Assembly (NCBI GenBank): GCA_023151315.1
Contig: JAKLJE010000001.1
Span: 62,001 to 126,000 of the forward strand
From: Bacteroidia bacterium
Lineage (GTDB): Bacteria > Bacteroidota > Bacteroidia > Palsa-965
Length of the DNA: 64,000 bases
Direction: 5' to 3'
Below the pieces are notes generated by a model. The model saw nothing but the letters and a program-made list of their open reading frames with translations, ran no database searches and was not told the DNA's origin. How positions within the stretch are numbered: position 1 is the first letter of the stretch; each line of letters begins with the position of its first letter. Positions 25,132 to 34,242 of this stretch are shown here, in pieces. The position numbers were made by a program, and so were the translations under genes.

Positions 25132-26049
25132 TTAGTTAGATTGTGATTTGACGTAAGACTTAATTTTCTTTGCTTCATTTCTTATTCGAGTCATCGCCCC
25201 AATGGAAGCTAAAGGGAATTTTTCAAATTCGCCAATAACGTGGTTCATTTCATATCGTAAATCTGACATGGTAGTTCTAACCTGCTTACAAGTTAACATT
25301 AGCGGTTGAGCAAATGGCTCAAGATTAAAATTAGCGTGAAGTTGCAGTAAAAGTGGTTCAACAAATTTGTCATGAAATTCATTAATGGATGCTCTTTGTT
25401 CGATCAATAGGTTGTATTGAAGTAACGAATTGTTTAAAAGGTTATATTCAGGAATTTGAAATCTGTTGGGCCCATGTTGCTGCGCTAAATACACGCAAAC
25501 ATCCTGCAGTTTATCTCCTAAGGTTTCAATATGCACTTTGATTTTAAGTTGAATCCTATAGCTCGTTTCAAGGTGGCTCATATTTATTCTGTGAATTTCT
25601 TGGGAGGCTCCATCTATAAAATCTAAAGCCGCATTTAATTTTGTATACTTTTTAATCCAGTCAACATCTGTTGATTTGAAAGCAATACTATAAGACTCGT
25701 ACACTCCACGTGAATCTACTGTCTTTGCCCTTGCCATATCGTTTGATGGTGTGTGGGTTAGAATGGTAACATTCATTAAGTCTTTTCTTTGCTCGGTAAT
25801 ATAAGCACGAAGTGAAGTGATTAATCCTCGATACGATGTCAGCAGTTCAGAAAGTAAATGTGCGTAATAACTTAACTGGTCAAGATGTTCTTCAAAGACT
25901 TGTCGCTCTGATTTGTTCTTGTCCTTTATATTTTGCGCATAATAAATTAGTAGTGAAAATCCGAAGCCAAAAAGTGCCCCAATGAAATTGGTTACGATGT
26001 CTTTGCACCAATCATTTAAGCTCACAAAGAAGTTTAACCAGTAGTACAT
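25132..26049 (-). CDS. AT-rich orphan membrane-anchored protein of unknown function
   Basis: The 305-residue protein has one N-terminal membrane helix (about residues 18-38, NFIGALFGFGFSLLIYYAQ) followed by a long, mostly helical soluble region (about 45-300) without recognisable motifs. Its composition differs from the neighbours: hand counts of three 60-base blocks (25141, 25381, 25621) give 22, 18 and 17 G+C, against 28 at 24721 and 33 at 26461. It ends in a Lys/Ser tail. The composition and lack of family point to recent acquisition, though no mobile-element remnants flank it. It sits 6 bases from hutU on the same strand. Confidence 0.75.
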   Translation of the reverse strand: MYYWLNFFVSLNDWCKDIVTNFIGALFGFGFSLLIYYAQNIKDKNKSERQVFEEHLDQLSYYAHLLSELLTSYRGLITSLRAYITEQRKDLMNVTILTHTPSNDMARAKTVDSRGVYESYSIAFKSTDVDWIKKYTKLNAALDFIDGASQEIHRINMSHLETSYRIQLKIKVHIETLGDKLQDVCVYLAQQHGPNRFQIPEYNLLNNSLLQYNLLIEQRASINEFHDKFVEPLLLQLHANFNLEPFAQPLMLTCKQVRTTMSDLRYEMNHVIGEFEKFPLASIGAMTRIRNEAKKIKSYVKSQSN

Positions 26050-26055
26050 TTCCTC

Positions 26056-28056
26056 TTATAAAGAATCTAATAACGTTTCATCAACAATATTCGGCAGCGT
26101 CACTTTCAATTCCGGCGTGCGTTCCATTTCGCGTTTAGCAGCAAACATTGCTTCTTTATTGCGTGCCCAACTGCGACGTGCAATTCCGTTGTTTACATCC
26201 CAGAACAGCATTGATTTCAATCGACGATCTGCATCATCGCTTCCGTCGAGCACCAGTCCAAATCCACCATTGATTACTTCGCCCCAGCCTACACCGCCTC
26301 CGTTGTGTAAGGAAATCCAGGTTGCACCGCGGAATCCATCACCAACGAAATTGTGTACGGCCATGTCTGCAGTGAAAGCTGAGCCATCATAAATATTTGA
26401 AGTTTCTCTGTAAGGCGAATCCGTTCCGGAAACATCATGATGATCGCGACCGAGAACAACCGGCGCACTCACACGTCCATCGCGAATTGCTTTGTTCATC
26501 GCTTCTGAAATGCGGATGCGTGCTTCTGAATCAGCATAGAGAATTCGCGCTTGAGAACCCACTACGAGATTATTCTTCATTGCATCTTTAATCCATGTGA
26601 TGTTGTCGCTCAGCTGAAGTTTAATTTCTTCCGGTGAATTGCGATACATGTCTTCAAGCACTTCCAATGCAATCTGATCCGTAGTTGCAAGATCTTCCGC
26701 TTTGCCTGAAGTGCAAACCCAACGGAACGGACCGAAGCCGTAATCGAAGCACATTGGCCCAAGAATATCCTGAACGTATGATGGATATTTAAACGTGCCG
26801 TCTTCCTTCTTAACATCGGCACCTGCGCGCGATGCTTCGAGAAGAAATGCATTTCCATAATCGAAGAAATACATTCCGTTTGCCGCGAGTTTATTGACAG
26901 CATCTGCGTGACGGCGCAATGAAGAGCGTACCGCGTCACCGAATTTAATCGGATTCTCTGCCATCATTTTATTCGATTCTTCCAATGAATATCCAACAGG
27001 ATAATATCCGCCGGCCCAAGGATTATGCAATGATGATTGATCGGAGCCGATGTCTACATGCATTTTTTCTTCCACCAGTTTTTCCCACAGATCCACAACA
27101 TTTCCCTGGTACGCAATTGAAACTGCTTCTTTCTTACTCTGTGCAGTTCGGATACGTGCAATCAACTCGTTCAGGTCGCTATACACTTCGTCAACCCACC
27201 CTTGAGAATGACGAGTGTGTGTTGCTTTCGGATTGATCTCCGCAACAACAGCTACAAGTCCCGCGATCTTTCCGGCTTTCGGTTGCGCGCCGCTCATTCC
27301 TCCGAGACCGCAAGTGACAAATAATTTTCCACCTGCATTGCCATCTTTCGCAATCTTCCGTGCGGCGTTCATTACAGTGATTGTTGTGCCGTGCACAATT
27401 CCTTGCGGACCGATATACATGAAAGATCCTGCAGTCATTTGTCCGTATTGGGTAACGCCTAACGCATTGAAACGTTCCCAGTCATCCGGCTTCGAATAAT
27501 TCGGAATCATCATTCCATTCGTTACAACAACACGCGGTGCATCTTTATGTGAAGGAAACAAACCAAGCGGATGACCGGAGTACATCACGAGTGTTTGTTC
27601 GTTCGTCATTGTTGCGAGATACTGCATCGTGAGCAGATACTGAGCCCAGTTCTGGAATACAGCACCGTTTCCTCCGTAAGTAATCAACTCATGCGGATGC
27701 TGCGCCACTGCATAGTCGAGATTGTTCGAAAGCATGTGCATGATAGCACCTGCCTGTACAGACTTGAAAGGATAATCGTGAATCGGTCTTGCGTAAATTT
27801 TATAATCCGGACGCAAGCGATACATGTAAATGCGTCCGTACGTTTTCAGTTCTTCTGCAAATTCTTTTGCCAGTACCGCGTGATGCTCAGCAGGGAAATA
27901 ACGCAGTGCATTTCGCAAAGCGAGTTTCTTTTCTGCGGCGGTAAGTATGTCTTTACGTTTCGGCGCGTGATTGAGAGAAGCATCGAAAGGTTTCGGCGCG
28001 GGAAGATCCTTTGGAATTCCCTGAAGGATGTGATTCTGAAATTCGTTGAGGGTCAT
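26056..28056 (-). CDS. hutU: Urocanate hydratase
   Basis: HutU converts urocanate to imidazolonepropionate, the second step of histidine degradation, with tightly bound NAD+. The ATG at 28056 (MTLNEFQNHIL) gives 666 residues, the long form found in Bacteroidota. Family segments are visible: QNWAQYLLTMQYL, VMYSGHPLGLFPS, the Gly-rich NAD-binding region VTCGLGGMSGAQPKA and the C-terminal WISLHNGGGVGWGEVINGGFG, which carries the conserved HNGGG. No hutH, hutI or hutG lies in the window. It starts 4 bases after a DUF5522 gene, so both are probably co-transcribed. Confidence 0.96.
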   Translation of the reverse strand: MTLNEFQNHILQGIPKDLPAPKPFDASLNHAPKRKDILTAAEKKLALRNALRYFPAEHHAVLAKEFAEELKTYGRIYMYRLRPDYKIYARPIHDYPFKSVQAGAIMHMLSNNLDYAVAQHPHELITYGGNGAVFQNWAQYLLTMQYLATMTNEQTLVMYSGHPLGLFPSHKDAPRVVVTNGMMIPNYSKPDDWERFNALGVTQYGQMTAGSFMYIGPQGIVHGTTITVMNAARKIAKDGNAGGKLFVTCGLGGMSGAQPKAGKIAGLVAVVAEINPKATHTRHSQGWVDEVYSDLNELIARIRTAQSKKEAVSIAYQGNVVDLWEKLVEEKMHVDIGSDQSSLHNPWAGGYYPVGYSLEESNKMMAENPIKFGDAVRSSLRRHADAVNKLAANGMYFFDYGNAFLLEASRAGADVKKEDGTFKYPSYVQDILGPMCFDYGFGPFRWVCTSGKAEDLATTDQIALEVLEDMYRNSPEEIKLQLSDNITWIKDAMKNNLVVGSQARILYADSEARIRISEAMNKAIRDGRVSAPVVLGRDHHDVSGTDSPYRETSNIYDGSAFTADMAVHNFVGDGFRGATWISLHNGGGVGWGEVINGGFGLVLDGSDDADRRLKSMLFWDVNNGIARRSWARNKEAMFAAKREMERTPELKVTLPNIVDETLLDSL

Positions 28057-28060
28057 AATT

Positions 28061-28252
28061 CTATTTTGTCGGCTGATCGTTCTTTTTCTCACGATCAAAG
28101 CGGCCTGTTTTTTTATTGAATCCGTAAGGGCAATGTCTGCATCCGTTCTGGCAACAGTATCCTCTTTTCAGAAGATATTTTTCCGTGAAGACGATATAGC
28201 CTTCAGGAGAATAATAAAAGTCATCCTGTTCCGGTTTATTCTGCAGTGACAT
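28061..28252 (-). CDS. DUF5522 small cysteine-rich protein
   Basis: I choose the ATG at 28252 (MSLQNKPEQDDFYY), giving 63 residues; a longer frame exists upstream but has no family similarity there. The core GYIVFTEKYLLKRGYCCQNG followed by CRHCPYGF is the DUF5522 signature, with a CCxxxCxxC cluster that should bind a metal or an Fe-S cluster. Function unknown. The gene lies immediately upstream of hutU (4-base gap), and the C-terminus is highly charged. Confidence 0.85.
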   Translation of the reverse strand: MSLQNKPEQDDFYYSPEGYIVFTEKYLLKRGYCCQNGCRHCPYGFNKKTGRFDREKKNDQPTK

Positions 28253-28372
28253 CACGTTAAAGGTACTAGTAATTCGCATTTGACAGGCTGCATTCGCTTG
28301 GGAATTGACCTTATCGGTGGGAAAATTGTTACCTTTCAGAGGTTTAATTTCAGAATATATTAATCCGGTATA

Positions 28373-29068
28373 ATGACAAAGTCTTTCCTGCATATCGCCC
28401 TGTTTCTTTTGACAGTATTACCTGTTTCTGCGCAAACATTTGTATCACTTCCCAACGACACAATTGAAGGAACATTTCATGTTAATGATTGGGCATCGGA
28501 TTATATCTATTTGCGCAACAATTCTGTTTCATCTGTCAGCCTGAGTTATCAAACCATTTCCAACACTATGACACCCGCCGGCTGGGACGTTGTGCTTTGC
28601 ACAAACAATGCATGTTTTCCTTATGTGCCTGTAAGCGGAACATTAGGAACTATTGCATCCGGCGACAGTGCTTATTTTCATTTGCAATGCGGCTTTATGG
28701 GAATTGCCGGTACAAAGCAGGTGCGCGTTCGCGTTTATGAAACAAGCAATCCTTCCAATTGCGACACGATTACTTTTCTTTATCACGCAATGACAACGAT
28801 TGGATTTGCTAATAACGATGCAGAACATCACGGACTCTCGCAGAACTATCCCAATCCGTTTTCAGAGACAACAACAATTGCATATGATCTGGCAGGCGAG
28901 TCCGGGCAACTCGTAATTACTGACGTTTCAGGGAAAGTGATTTCAGTTTACGCACTGAATTCTCCAAATGGTCAGATAACGATCGGAGGATTACTTCCCG
29001 GGATCTATTTCTATACGCTGAACAATAATGAAGGCCTGATTGCGCGTCGCACAATGGTTGTTCAGTAA
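28373..29068 (+). CDS. Secreted protein with T9SS type A sorting domain
   Basis: The 231-residue protein has a signal peptide (ending LPVSAQ), a domain of about 120 residues resembling the immunoglobulin-like fold (NDWASDYIYLRNNSVSSVSL and a conserved CTNNACFPY disulfide candidate), and an 80-residue C-terminal sorting domain (LSQNYPNPFSETTTIAYDL, TDVSGKVI, LLPGIYFYTLN). It should be exported across the outer membrane by the T9SS and trimmed by PorU. The central domain resembles those found in Bacteroidota proteins that end in a 'SxxYPNPF' tail, with no known activity. Confidence 0.85.
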   Translation: MTKSFLHIALFLLTVLPVSAQTFVSLPNDTIEGTFHVNDWASDYIYLRNNSVSSVSLSYQTISNTMTPAGWDVVLCTNNACFPYVPVSGTLGTIASGDSAYFHLQCGFMGIAGTKQVRVRVYETSNPSNCDTITFLYHAMTTIGFANNDAEHHGLSQNYPNPFSETTTIAYDLAGESGQLVITDVSGKVISVYALNSPNGQITIGGLLPGIYFYTLNNNEGLIARRTMVVQ

Positions 29069-29098
29069 ACCTTTTGCGGAATCACCGCAGAAATTCGC

Positions 29099-29959
29099 AT
29101 GTCTGATATTGAAAAGTTGCATTTAGTATTGCCCGAAGAATTTCCGGCAGTAGCATCTCTTGCATTTCTGCGTTTGGATTTGCCGGATCCTGTAGAAGGT
29201 GGCAACAAGCAATACAAACTCAAATACAACATTGAGGATTTCCACGCTTCCGGCAGAAAACGGATTCTGACATTCGGTGGCGCATTCTCCAACCATATTG
29301 CGGCAACCGCTTCAGCGTGTTCACGATTATCCATTCCTAGCGTTGGTATAATTCGTGGAGAAGAATTAAACAGCAACGCAAATCGTGTTTTACAATTTGC
29401 ATCAGAGAGCGGAATGGAATTGCATTTTGTGTCGCGTGAAGAATATCGTCGTCGTAGTGATTCTGACTACAAACATTTCTTGCAGAAGCGTTTTCCTGAT
29501 GCATTTATAATTCCTGAAGGTGGAACCAACAGCGCAGCTGTTCGAGGCTGCGAAGAAATTCTGAGTGAAGAAACAACATTTGCCAAGCACATCTTTTTAC
29601 CTGTTGGCACAGGCGGGACGATATCAGGAATCATCAGGAGTTTGCGGCCGCATCAGAAAGCTCACGGTATTGCTGTGGTGGCCAGCGAAGAAACATTGCG
29701 TTCTGTCATTACTGAACTCAGCGGCGACAATGCCGTTGATAAATGGGAGTTGCATTCTCAATACACTTACGGTGGCTATGGCAAAACGCAAGGTTTTCCG
29801 CTTCAATTCATTAATCACATGAAAACTGCTGGTTTGCCGCTTGACTTTGTTTACTCAGGAAAAGCACTCTATGCCGCTTTGCAAATCATTCAGCAGCGCG
29901 GATATAATCCCTCAGAATGTTTGTTCGTGCATACTGGCGGTTATGCATTCATGCAGTAA
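29099..29959 (+). CDS. PLP-dependent ACC deaminase / D-cysteine desulfhydrase family enzyme
   Basis: The 286-residue protein is a fold-type II PLP enzyme of the 1-aminocyclopropane-1-carboxylate deaminase / D-cysteine desulfhydrase group. The PLP lysine lies in GGNKQYKLKYN (about residue 39-48), followed by TFGGAFSNHIAATA and the phosphate-binding loop PVGTGGTISGI; a second Gly-rich segment PEGGTNSAAV is typical. Family length is 300-340 residues, so this is a slightly short member. The substrate cannot be told from sequence; D-cysteine desulfhydrase activity is the commoner bacterial role. It starts 30 bases after the preceding gene. Confidence 0.88.
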   Translation: MSDIEKLHLVLPEEFPAVASLAFLRLDLPDPVEGGNKQYKLKYNIEDFHASGRKRILTFGGAFSNHIAATASACSRLSIPSVGIIRGEELNSNANRVLQFASESGMELHFVSREEYRRRSDSDYKHFLQKRFPDAFIIPEGGTNSAAVRGCEEILSEETTFAKHIFLPVGTGGTISGIIRSLRPHQKAHGIAVVASEETLRSVITELSGDNAVDKWELHSQYTYGGYGKTQGFPLQFINHMKTAGLPLDFVYSGKALYAALQIIQQRGYNPSECLFVHTGGYAFMQ

Positions 29960-30035
29960 TCGAAATCACCTGATTTTAACAATCGGGTGTTGATGAGCAG
30001 ACGAAAACCCCTTACACAGCGTTGTTACTTCAGGA

Positions 30036-30043
30036 TAGTTTTG
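30036..30043 (+). promoter_or_regulatory. Possible -7 box (TAGTTTTG) upstream of the LysM gene
   Basis: TAGTTTTG fits TAnnTTTG and ends nine bases before the ATG at 30053. The only TTG upstream is too close (11 bases), so the promoter is tentative. Confidence 0.35.
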
Positions 30044-30052
30044 CAGTATCCC

Positions 30053-31009
30053 ATGTCAGGCTTGAACCGACATATCGCTTTGCTATTGGTGCTGTTAACC
30101 GCAGTGCTGAGCAGTGCTTTTGCACAACCGGCCGAGAAGAAGAACACTCCGGAAGAATACATCAATCTTTATAAGAATGATGCAATCAAAGAGATGCTGG
30201 CTTTTCGTGTGCCTGCAAGTATAACACTGGCACAAGGCATGCTCGAATCGGATTACGGGAATAGTGCTTTAGCGGTTTACGCAAATAATCACTTCGGAAT
30301 TAAATGTCATAAAGAGTGGACGGGCGAGACTTACACGCAGGACGATGATGAAAAAGATGAGTGTTTCCGTAAATACCCAACGGTGTATGATTCGTATGTG
30401 GATCACTCAGAGTTTCTGCGTTCACGACCGCGCTATGCTTCCTTGTTTGAATTGAAAATCACCGACTACAAAGGATGGGCGCATGGACTGAAGGCTGCGG
30501 GATACGCAACTGATCCGAAATATGCCACGCGTTTGATTGAATTGATAGAACGTCATAAGCTCTACGAGTTCGATAAGATGGAAGGAATTCCGCCTGTTGC
30601 TGCCGAGCCGAAAAGTCCGCAAGGCAACCGAACAGTTGTTACCAATATCACTTCGCGTGAAGTGTACATGAATAACAACCGGAAGTATGTAATCGTGAAA
30701 GCCGGCGATACGTTCATGAAGCTCGCACAAGAGCTGGATATGGGTGTTTGGCAATTGTACAAGTACAATGATCTGAACAAGAATTCAACGCTTACTCCGG
30801 GACAGATTCTTTACATACAACCGAAACGTGCACGCTCTAATGTAGCGGAGAAACATCAGATGAAACCGGGAGAAACCATGCACGATGTTTCTCAGAAATA
30901 CGGAATCAAACTGAAGAAACTTTATCAGTACAACAATATGGAACCGGGCACGGAACCGAAAGCCGGGCAGGTTATTTATCTGGAGAAGGCGAAGCCGAGG
31001 AGAAAGTAA
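30053..31009 (+). CDS. Glucosaminidase with two LysM domains (peptidoglycan hydrolase)
   Basis: I use the ATG at 30053 (MSGLNRHIALLLV), which leads straight into a signal peptide ending SAFAQ; 318 residues. The N-terminal domain is an N-acetylglucosaminidase of the FlgJ/Lyz2 type with catalytic Glu in LAQGMLESDYGNS and YANNHFGIKCHKEW; two LysM domains follow, one containing VKAGDTFMKLAQEL and the other MKPGETMHDVSQKYGI. It should cleave peptidoglycan glycan strands in the periplasm. Its C-terminus is lysine/arginine-rich. The minus-strand glutamine amidotransferase gene converges on it. Confidence 0.93.
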   Translation: MSGLNRHIALLLVLLTAVLSSAFAQPAEKKNTPEEYINLYKNDAIKEMLAFRVPASITLAQGMLESDYGNSALAVYANNHFGIKCHKEWTGETYTQDDDEKDECFRKYPTVYDSYVDHSEFLRSRPRYASLFELKITDYKGWAHGLKAAGYATDPKYATRLIELIERHKLYEFDKMEGIPPVAAEPKSPQGNRTVVTNITSREVYMNNNRKYVIVKAGDTFMKLAQELDMGVWQLYKYNDLNKNSTLTPGQILYIQPKRARSNVAEKHQMKPGETMHDVSQKYGIKLKKLYQYNNMEPGTEPKAGQVIYLEKAKPRRK

Positions 31010-31029
31010 ATCCCGCTCTCAGTTCTTGA

Positions 31030-31584
31030 TCAGCATTGCTGAAGAAAATTTCCAATCAGAGTTTTTCCGTTTTCATCTGAAACTTCAGGATGAAATTGTA
31101 CTCCCCACAAAGGCAGGTTCGTGTGACGCATCGCTTCAATCGGATATTTTTCCGAGTAAGCGAGATGAATGAAAGACGGAGGCAGAGAAATTCCTTCTGT
31201 ATGATCTTCGGCCATTGCTGTTACTGCTTCCAGATTTCTGAACAAAGCATCCTGCTTCACAATGTGTACAGGAATTGTAGTGCGAACTTCAGGTCCGCGA
31301 TAAATCTGTGCTCCGTGCAGAATCCCCATCACCTGATGACCGAAACAAATTCCCAATACAGGAACGCGTCCTAGTTTCACGCAGGAGAATCTTTCGTGAT
31401 AAGGAGCGTGATCTACTTCCGTCAGAAAAGTGGGTGAACCGCTGAAAATGATACTGCGTTGCTGACCGTATTTCTCAGAGGTGAAATCGTTCCACTTCAC
31501 TTCTTCGCAATCGTGTCCAAGTGCTTTTACCATGGACAGAATGTGCGGTGTTTTGGTTGATCCGAAGTTGATTACTGTGATCAT
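31030..31584 (-). CDS. Class I glutamine amidotransferase domain protein
   Basis: The 184-residue protein is a stand-alone class I glutaminase domain: nucleophile Cys in LGICFGHQV, the oxyanion region SGSPTFL, and the catalytic His-Glu in WGVQFHPEVSD. It resembles the small GuaA-N-like or anthranilate-synthase-component-like glutaminases, but no synthetase partner lies nearby, so the acceptor is unknown. The start at 31584 (MITVINFGSTKTP) fits the usual N-terminal strand. It lies downstream of the OmpA gene, separated by a terminator. Confidence 0.88.
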   Translation of the reverse strand: MITVINFGSTKTPHILSMVKALGHDCEEVKWNDFTSEKYGQQRSIIFSGSPTFLTEVDHAPYHERFSCVKLGRVPVLGICFGHQVMGILHGAQIYRGPEVRTTIPVHIVKQDALFRNLEAVTAMAEDHTEGISLPPSFIHLAYSEKYPIEAMRHTNLPLWGVQFHPEVSDENGKTLIGNFLQQC

Positions 31585-31601
31585 GAATTTGTCTTAAAGA
31601 A

Positions 31602-31634
31602 AAACTCCCCAGCTTCTGTGAAACCGGGGAGTTT
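31602..31634 (-). terminator. Terminator of the OmpA-family gene
   Basis: AAACTCCCC at 31602-31610 pairs with GGGGAGTTT at 31626-31634 (9 bp, 15-base loop). It lies just after the minus-strand stop at 31652; read on the minus strand the stem ends in a short T run. Confidence 0.7.
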
Positions 31635-31651
31635 AAAGTTACTTCATTCTA

Positions 31652-34174
31652 TTACTTCGCGTCCTCAATAATCAACATTTCCACACGACGGTTTTTCTGA
31701 CGTCCTTCAGGAGTGTTGTTCGGAGCGATCGGACGAGTCTGTCCGTACCACTCAGTGATGAGGCGTTTCTCGTCAATTCCTTTCTTCACGAGGTACGCTT
31801 TCACTGCTTTCGCACGTTTCTCAGAAAGCTTCATGTTCGCAGCCGGCTTACCAACGTTGTCGGTGTGACCAGTGATGCGGAGTTTCCATTCCGGCTTCTT
31901 CTTGAGAAGTTCTGCAAGCTCATCAAGTGAAGCGAATGACTCCTGCTTGATGATGTCTTTGCCTGATTCGAACTCGAGGTTGTCGAACGCTTTCTTGAGG
32001 ATTTCCTGTTCTTCTTTTGTAAGAACCGGAATCACGTCTTTCACTTCTTCTTTCTTCAATCCGTTACCTGCAGGCTTAGGAATATCGAAACGGAAGAGTC
32101 CGTCAGACTGACTGCGCAATGCACGCTTCGGCAATCCGTTCACAATAACTTTCACTTCGTTTACACCTGCAGTCTTGTCAGGATCACCATCGAGACGGAA
32201 TACGCAGAGTGAATCGGAAGGAAGTGATTCGTAAGTGAAGCTTGCATCTTTCGCCTGCTTAGCAGACTTCAGACTCTGACCTGCGAGATCAACGAGGTTC
32301 AGAATTACTTCAGGACAACCTTCGTTCTCAACAGGACCTGGTTTCTCAGGACAGATATCGATCTTATCCATAACACCGTCTCCGTCTTTATCCGGACAAC
32401 CTTTGAATTCTTTCAGACCTGCTTCATCCGGACAATCATCTTCTTTGTCAATGATCTTGTCACCGTCTTTATCAGGACAACCGTTGAACTCCTGCAGACC
32501 CGGCTCATCCGGACATGCATCCTGCTTGTCAATGATCTGGTCATTATCGCGGTCAGGACAACCGTTGAATTGCTTCAATCCTGCTTCATCCGGACAGATA
32601 TCTTCAGAATCCTGTACGTGGTCACCGTCACGATCCGGACAACCCATGAATTCCCATACACCCGGAACTTCTTTACACTTGTCTTTCTTGTCAGACACTT
32701 TGTCTTTGTCGCGGTCTTTTACCGGACGATACATGATAGGCACTTTGAGTGCAACATGAATATCAGCTCCGTAAACTGTTTTGCTATGGCTGAACCAAGT
32801 AGCAAGGTTGTTAGTTCCGATAATCACCGGTCCGAGACGAACACCTGCTCCAACCTGGAAGTTGCGGTACTGATTGTATGACATCGGCATCCATGCACCG
32901 AACCATTTCCAATCCCAACGCGGAGTAAGACTTACCATTGAAAGTTCATGCACTTTCTCAGGATTCTTTTTCCACTGCACGGCGTAAACACCTGTGAAGT
33001 TCACATAGAAATCTTTCCAGATGTGATAATCAGCTGTCAGATTCATTGTCGTTGGAAGGTTCATGCGATAAGAACCTTTAGACGGAATAGGCTGGAAGAG
33101 CGCCTGAATTGTAGAGTCAATTCCGCGAACAGGATATGATCCCAGATCAATTCCACGGAAATACCATTCGTCAATATCAGCATTGAAGTTACCGCTCAAC
33201 TGACCGCGATCAAATTTCACGGAACCGATATCGTTAACTGCGAAACCAACACGCAATTTGTATTTGTTCTTGTAACGCATCCACAAATTGGTTTCTCCGT
33301 CCATGTCATAACGGTAATTCTGGTGATCAGGGCGCCATTCATAAATCACACCGAAATCGAGACCAACACCAGGAGAAGAACTGATGCCTTTCAGGTTGTA
33401 ACCGATACCGCCTGAAGAAGGGAAATCGAAGTTTGTAGAGTGACCGTATTGTACTTCTGATGAAATGAACGTAAGCGTGTCATTATCATTGGTCATGTAT
33501 TTCAGATTCTCAACGAAAATGTAGGCAGATCCAAGACCGAAAAGCATTTTAGGACGTACACCAGCCTTCAGGAAGTGTTCATTGTCATCCATGATCACTT
33601 GTGAATAGGTGATGCCGCTTTCCCACCACGACATATACTGAATGCTCAGTCTTTCATTCGAAAGTGAGTTGAAATATTGAGTGCTGTCGCCGAAATCATT
33701 ATACAACTGGTGGGCGAGATCTTCTTCCACACCGTCAACGTTCAGGTAACTGCGAAGTGATCCTGTAAGACCGATGGAAATCTTTTCGTTTACCGAAAAC
33801 ATCACGGACGGCAACCACACTTTGTTGCTCAGGAAAACAGACTTTTTCTGACCATCGAGATTCTCGATGATATACTTATCCTGAAACAGCGAATCATCAA
33901 ATGCAGGCCAGCTTGTTGTGGAATCCGGCGGAAGTAACGGTCCCTGACGATTATCCAGTGCTTTCTTGCTGAATCCGATGTAGTTGTTCTGGAACATCAG
34001 ATTTGTTCCGGTAAGAAGGATATCAACTTTGTATCGGCTGTCAGCAATGGAAGCCGGGTTGAGATCAATTCCGTTAACGCCGGCGTAGTTGCTGTTCGCG
34101 TAGCCCAGGAATTCCTGAGAATACAGCGCAAAAGAGCAGCCAACGGCAGCTATAAGGGTGAGAAGTCTTTTCAT
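31652..34174 (-). CDS. DUF5723/OmpA-family outer-membrane protein with thrombospondin type 3 repeats
   Basis: The ATG at 34174 (MKRLLTLIAAVG) gives 840 residues with a Sec signal peptide (ending ALYSQ). The N-terminal region (about 20-480) is a beta-barrel-like DUF5723 domain starting FLGYANSNYAGVNGIDLNPASIADS (quoted in part: LNPASIADSRYKVD). Five calcium-binding thrombospondin type 3 repeats follow (about 483-620), then a linker and a C-terminal OmpA peptidoglycan-binding domain with TGHTDNVGKPAANMKLSEKR. The layout suggests an outer-membrane barrel tethered to the cell wall through a stiff calcium-dependent stalk. A box TATCTTTG (34193-34200, minus) is 18 bases before the ATG. Confidence 0.9.
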   Translation of the reverse strand: MKRLLTLIAAVGCSFALYSQEFLGYANSNYAGVNGIDLNPASIADSRYKVDILLTGTNLMFQNNYIGFSKKALDNRQGPLLPPDSTTSWPAFDDSLFQDKYIIENLDGQKKSVFLSNKVWLPSVMFSVNEKISIGLTGSLRSYLNVDGVEEDLAHQLYNDFGDSTQYFNSLSNERLSIQYMSWWESGITYSQVIMDDNEHFLKAGVRPKMLFGLGSAYIFVENLKYMTNDNDTLTFISSEVQYGHSTNFDFPSSGGIGYNLKGISSSPGVGLDFGVIYEWRPDHQNYRYDMDGETNLWMRYKNKYKLRVGFAVNDIGSVKFDRGQLSGNFNADIDEWYFRGIDLGSYPVRGIDSTIQALFQPIPSKGSYRMNLPTTMNLTADYHIWKDFYVNFTGVYAVQWKKNPEKVHELSMVSLTPRWDWKWFGAWMPMSYNQYRNFQVGAGVRLGPVIIGTNNLATWFSHSKTVYGADIHVALKVPIMYRPVKDRDKDKVSDKKDKCKEVPGVWEFMGCPDRDGDHVQDSEDICPDEAGLKQFNGCPDRDNDQIIDKQDACPDEPGLQEFNGCPDKDGDKIIDKEDDCPDEAGLKEFKGCPDKDGDGVMDKIDICPEKPGPVENEGCPEVILNLVDLAGQSLKSAKQAKDASFTYESLPSDSLCVFRLDGDPDKTAGVNEVKVIVNGLPKRALRSQSDGLFRFDIPKPAGNGLKKEEVKDVIPVLTKEEQEILKKAFDNLEFESGKDIIKQESFASLDELAELLKKKPEWKLRITGHTDNVGKPAANMKLSEKRAKAVKAYLVKKGIDEKRLITEWYGQTRPIAPNNTPEGRQKNRRVEMLIIEDAK
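32310..32725 (-). repeat. Five tandem thrombospondin type 3 repeats in the coding sequence
   Basis: Within the OmpA-family gene, units of about 81 bases encode a repeated block of the form DxDxDxxxDxxDxCPDxxGxxxFxGCPD (examples: CPDRDNDQIIDKQDACPD, CPDKDGDKIIDKEDDCPD). The nucleotide units are visibly similar (TCATCCGGACA recurs), so the region is prone to slippage and assembly error. Confidence 0.85.
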
Positions 34175-34192
34175 GATTTTCGGTTGTGCACC

Positions 34193-34200
34193 CAAAGATA
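34193..34200 (-). promoter_or_regulatory. -7 box (TATCTTTG) of the OmpA-family gene
   Basis: Exact match to TAnnTTTG on the minus strand, 18 bases before the ATG at 34174; no clear -33 TTG. Confidence 0.45.
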
Positions 34201-34242
34201 GAAAAACGCACGTATTTAAGGGAAATACGGGGACAGAAACGG

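Noticed and set aside
28061-28393. 110-residue frame starting at 28393 covering the DUF5522 gene
   Set aside because: Only the last 63 residues match DUF5522; the extension has no family likeness and overlaps the divergent gene at 28373, so the shorter start at 28252 is used.
32310-32725. CRISPR-like periodicity in the OmpA-family gene
   Set aside because: The period comes from thrombospondin type 3 protein repeats within an open reading frame; units are coding and not spaced by unique spacers.
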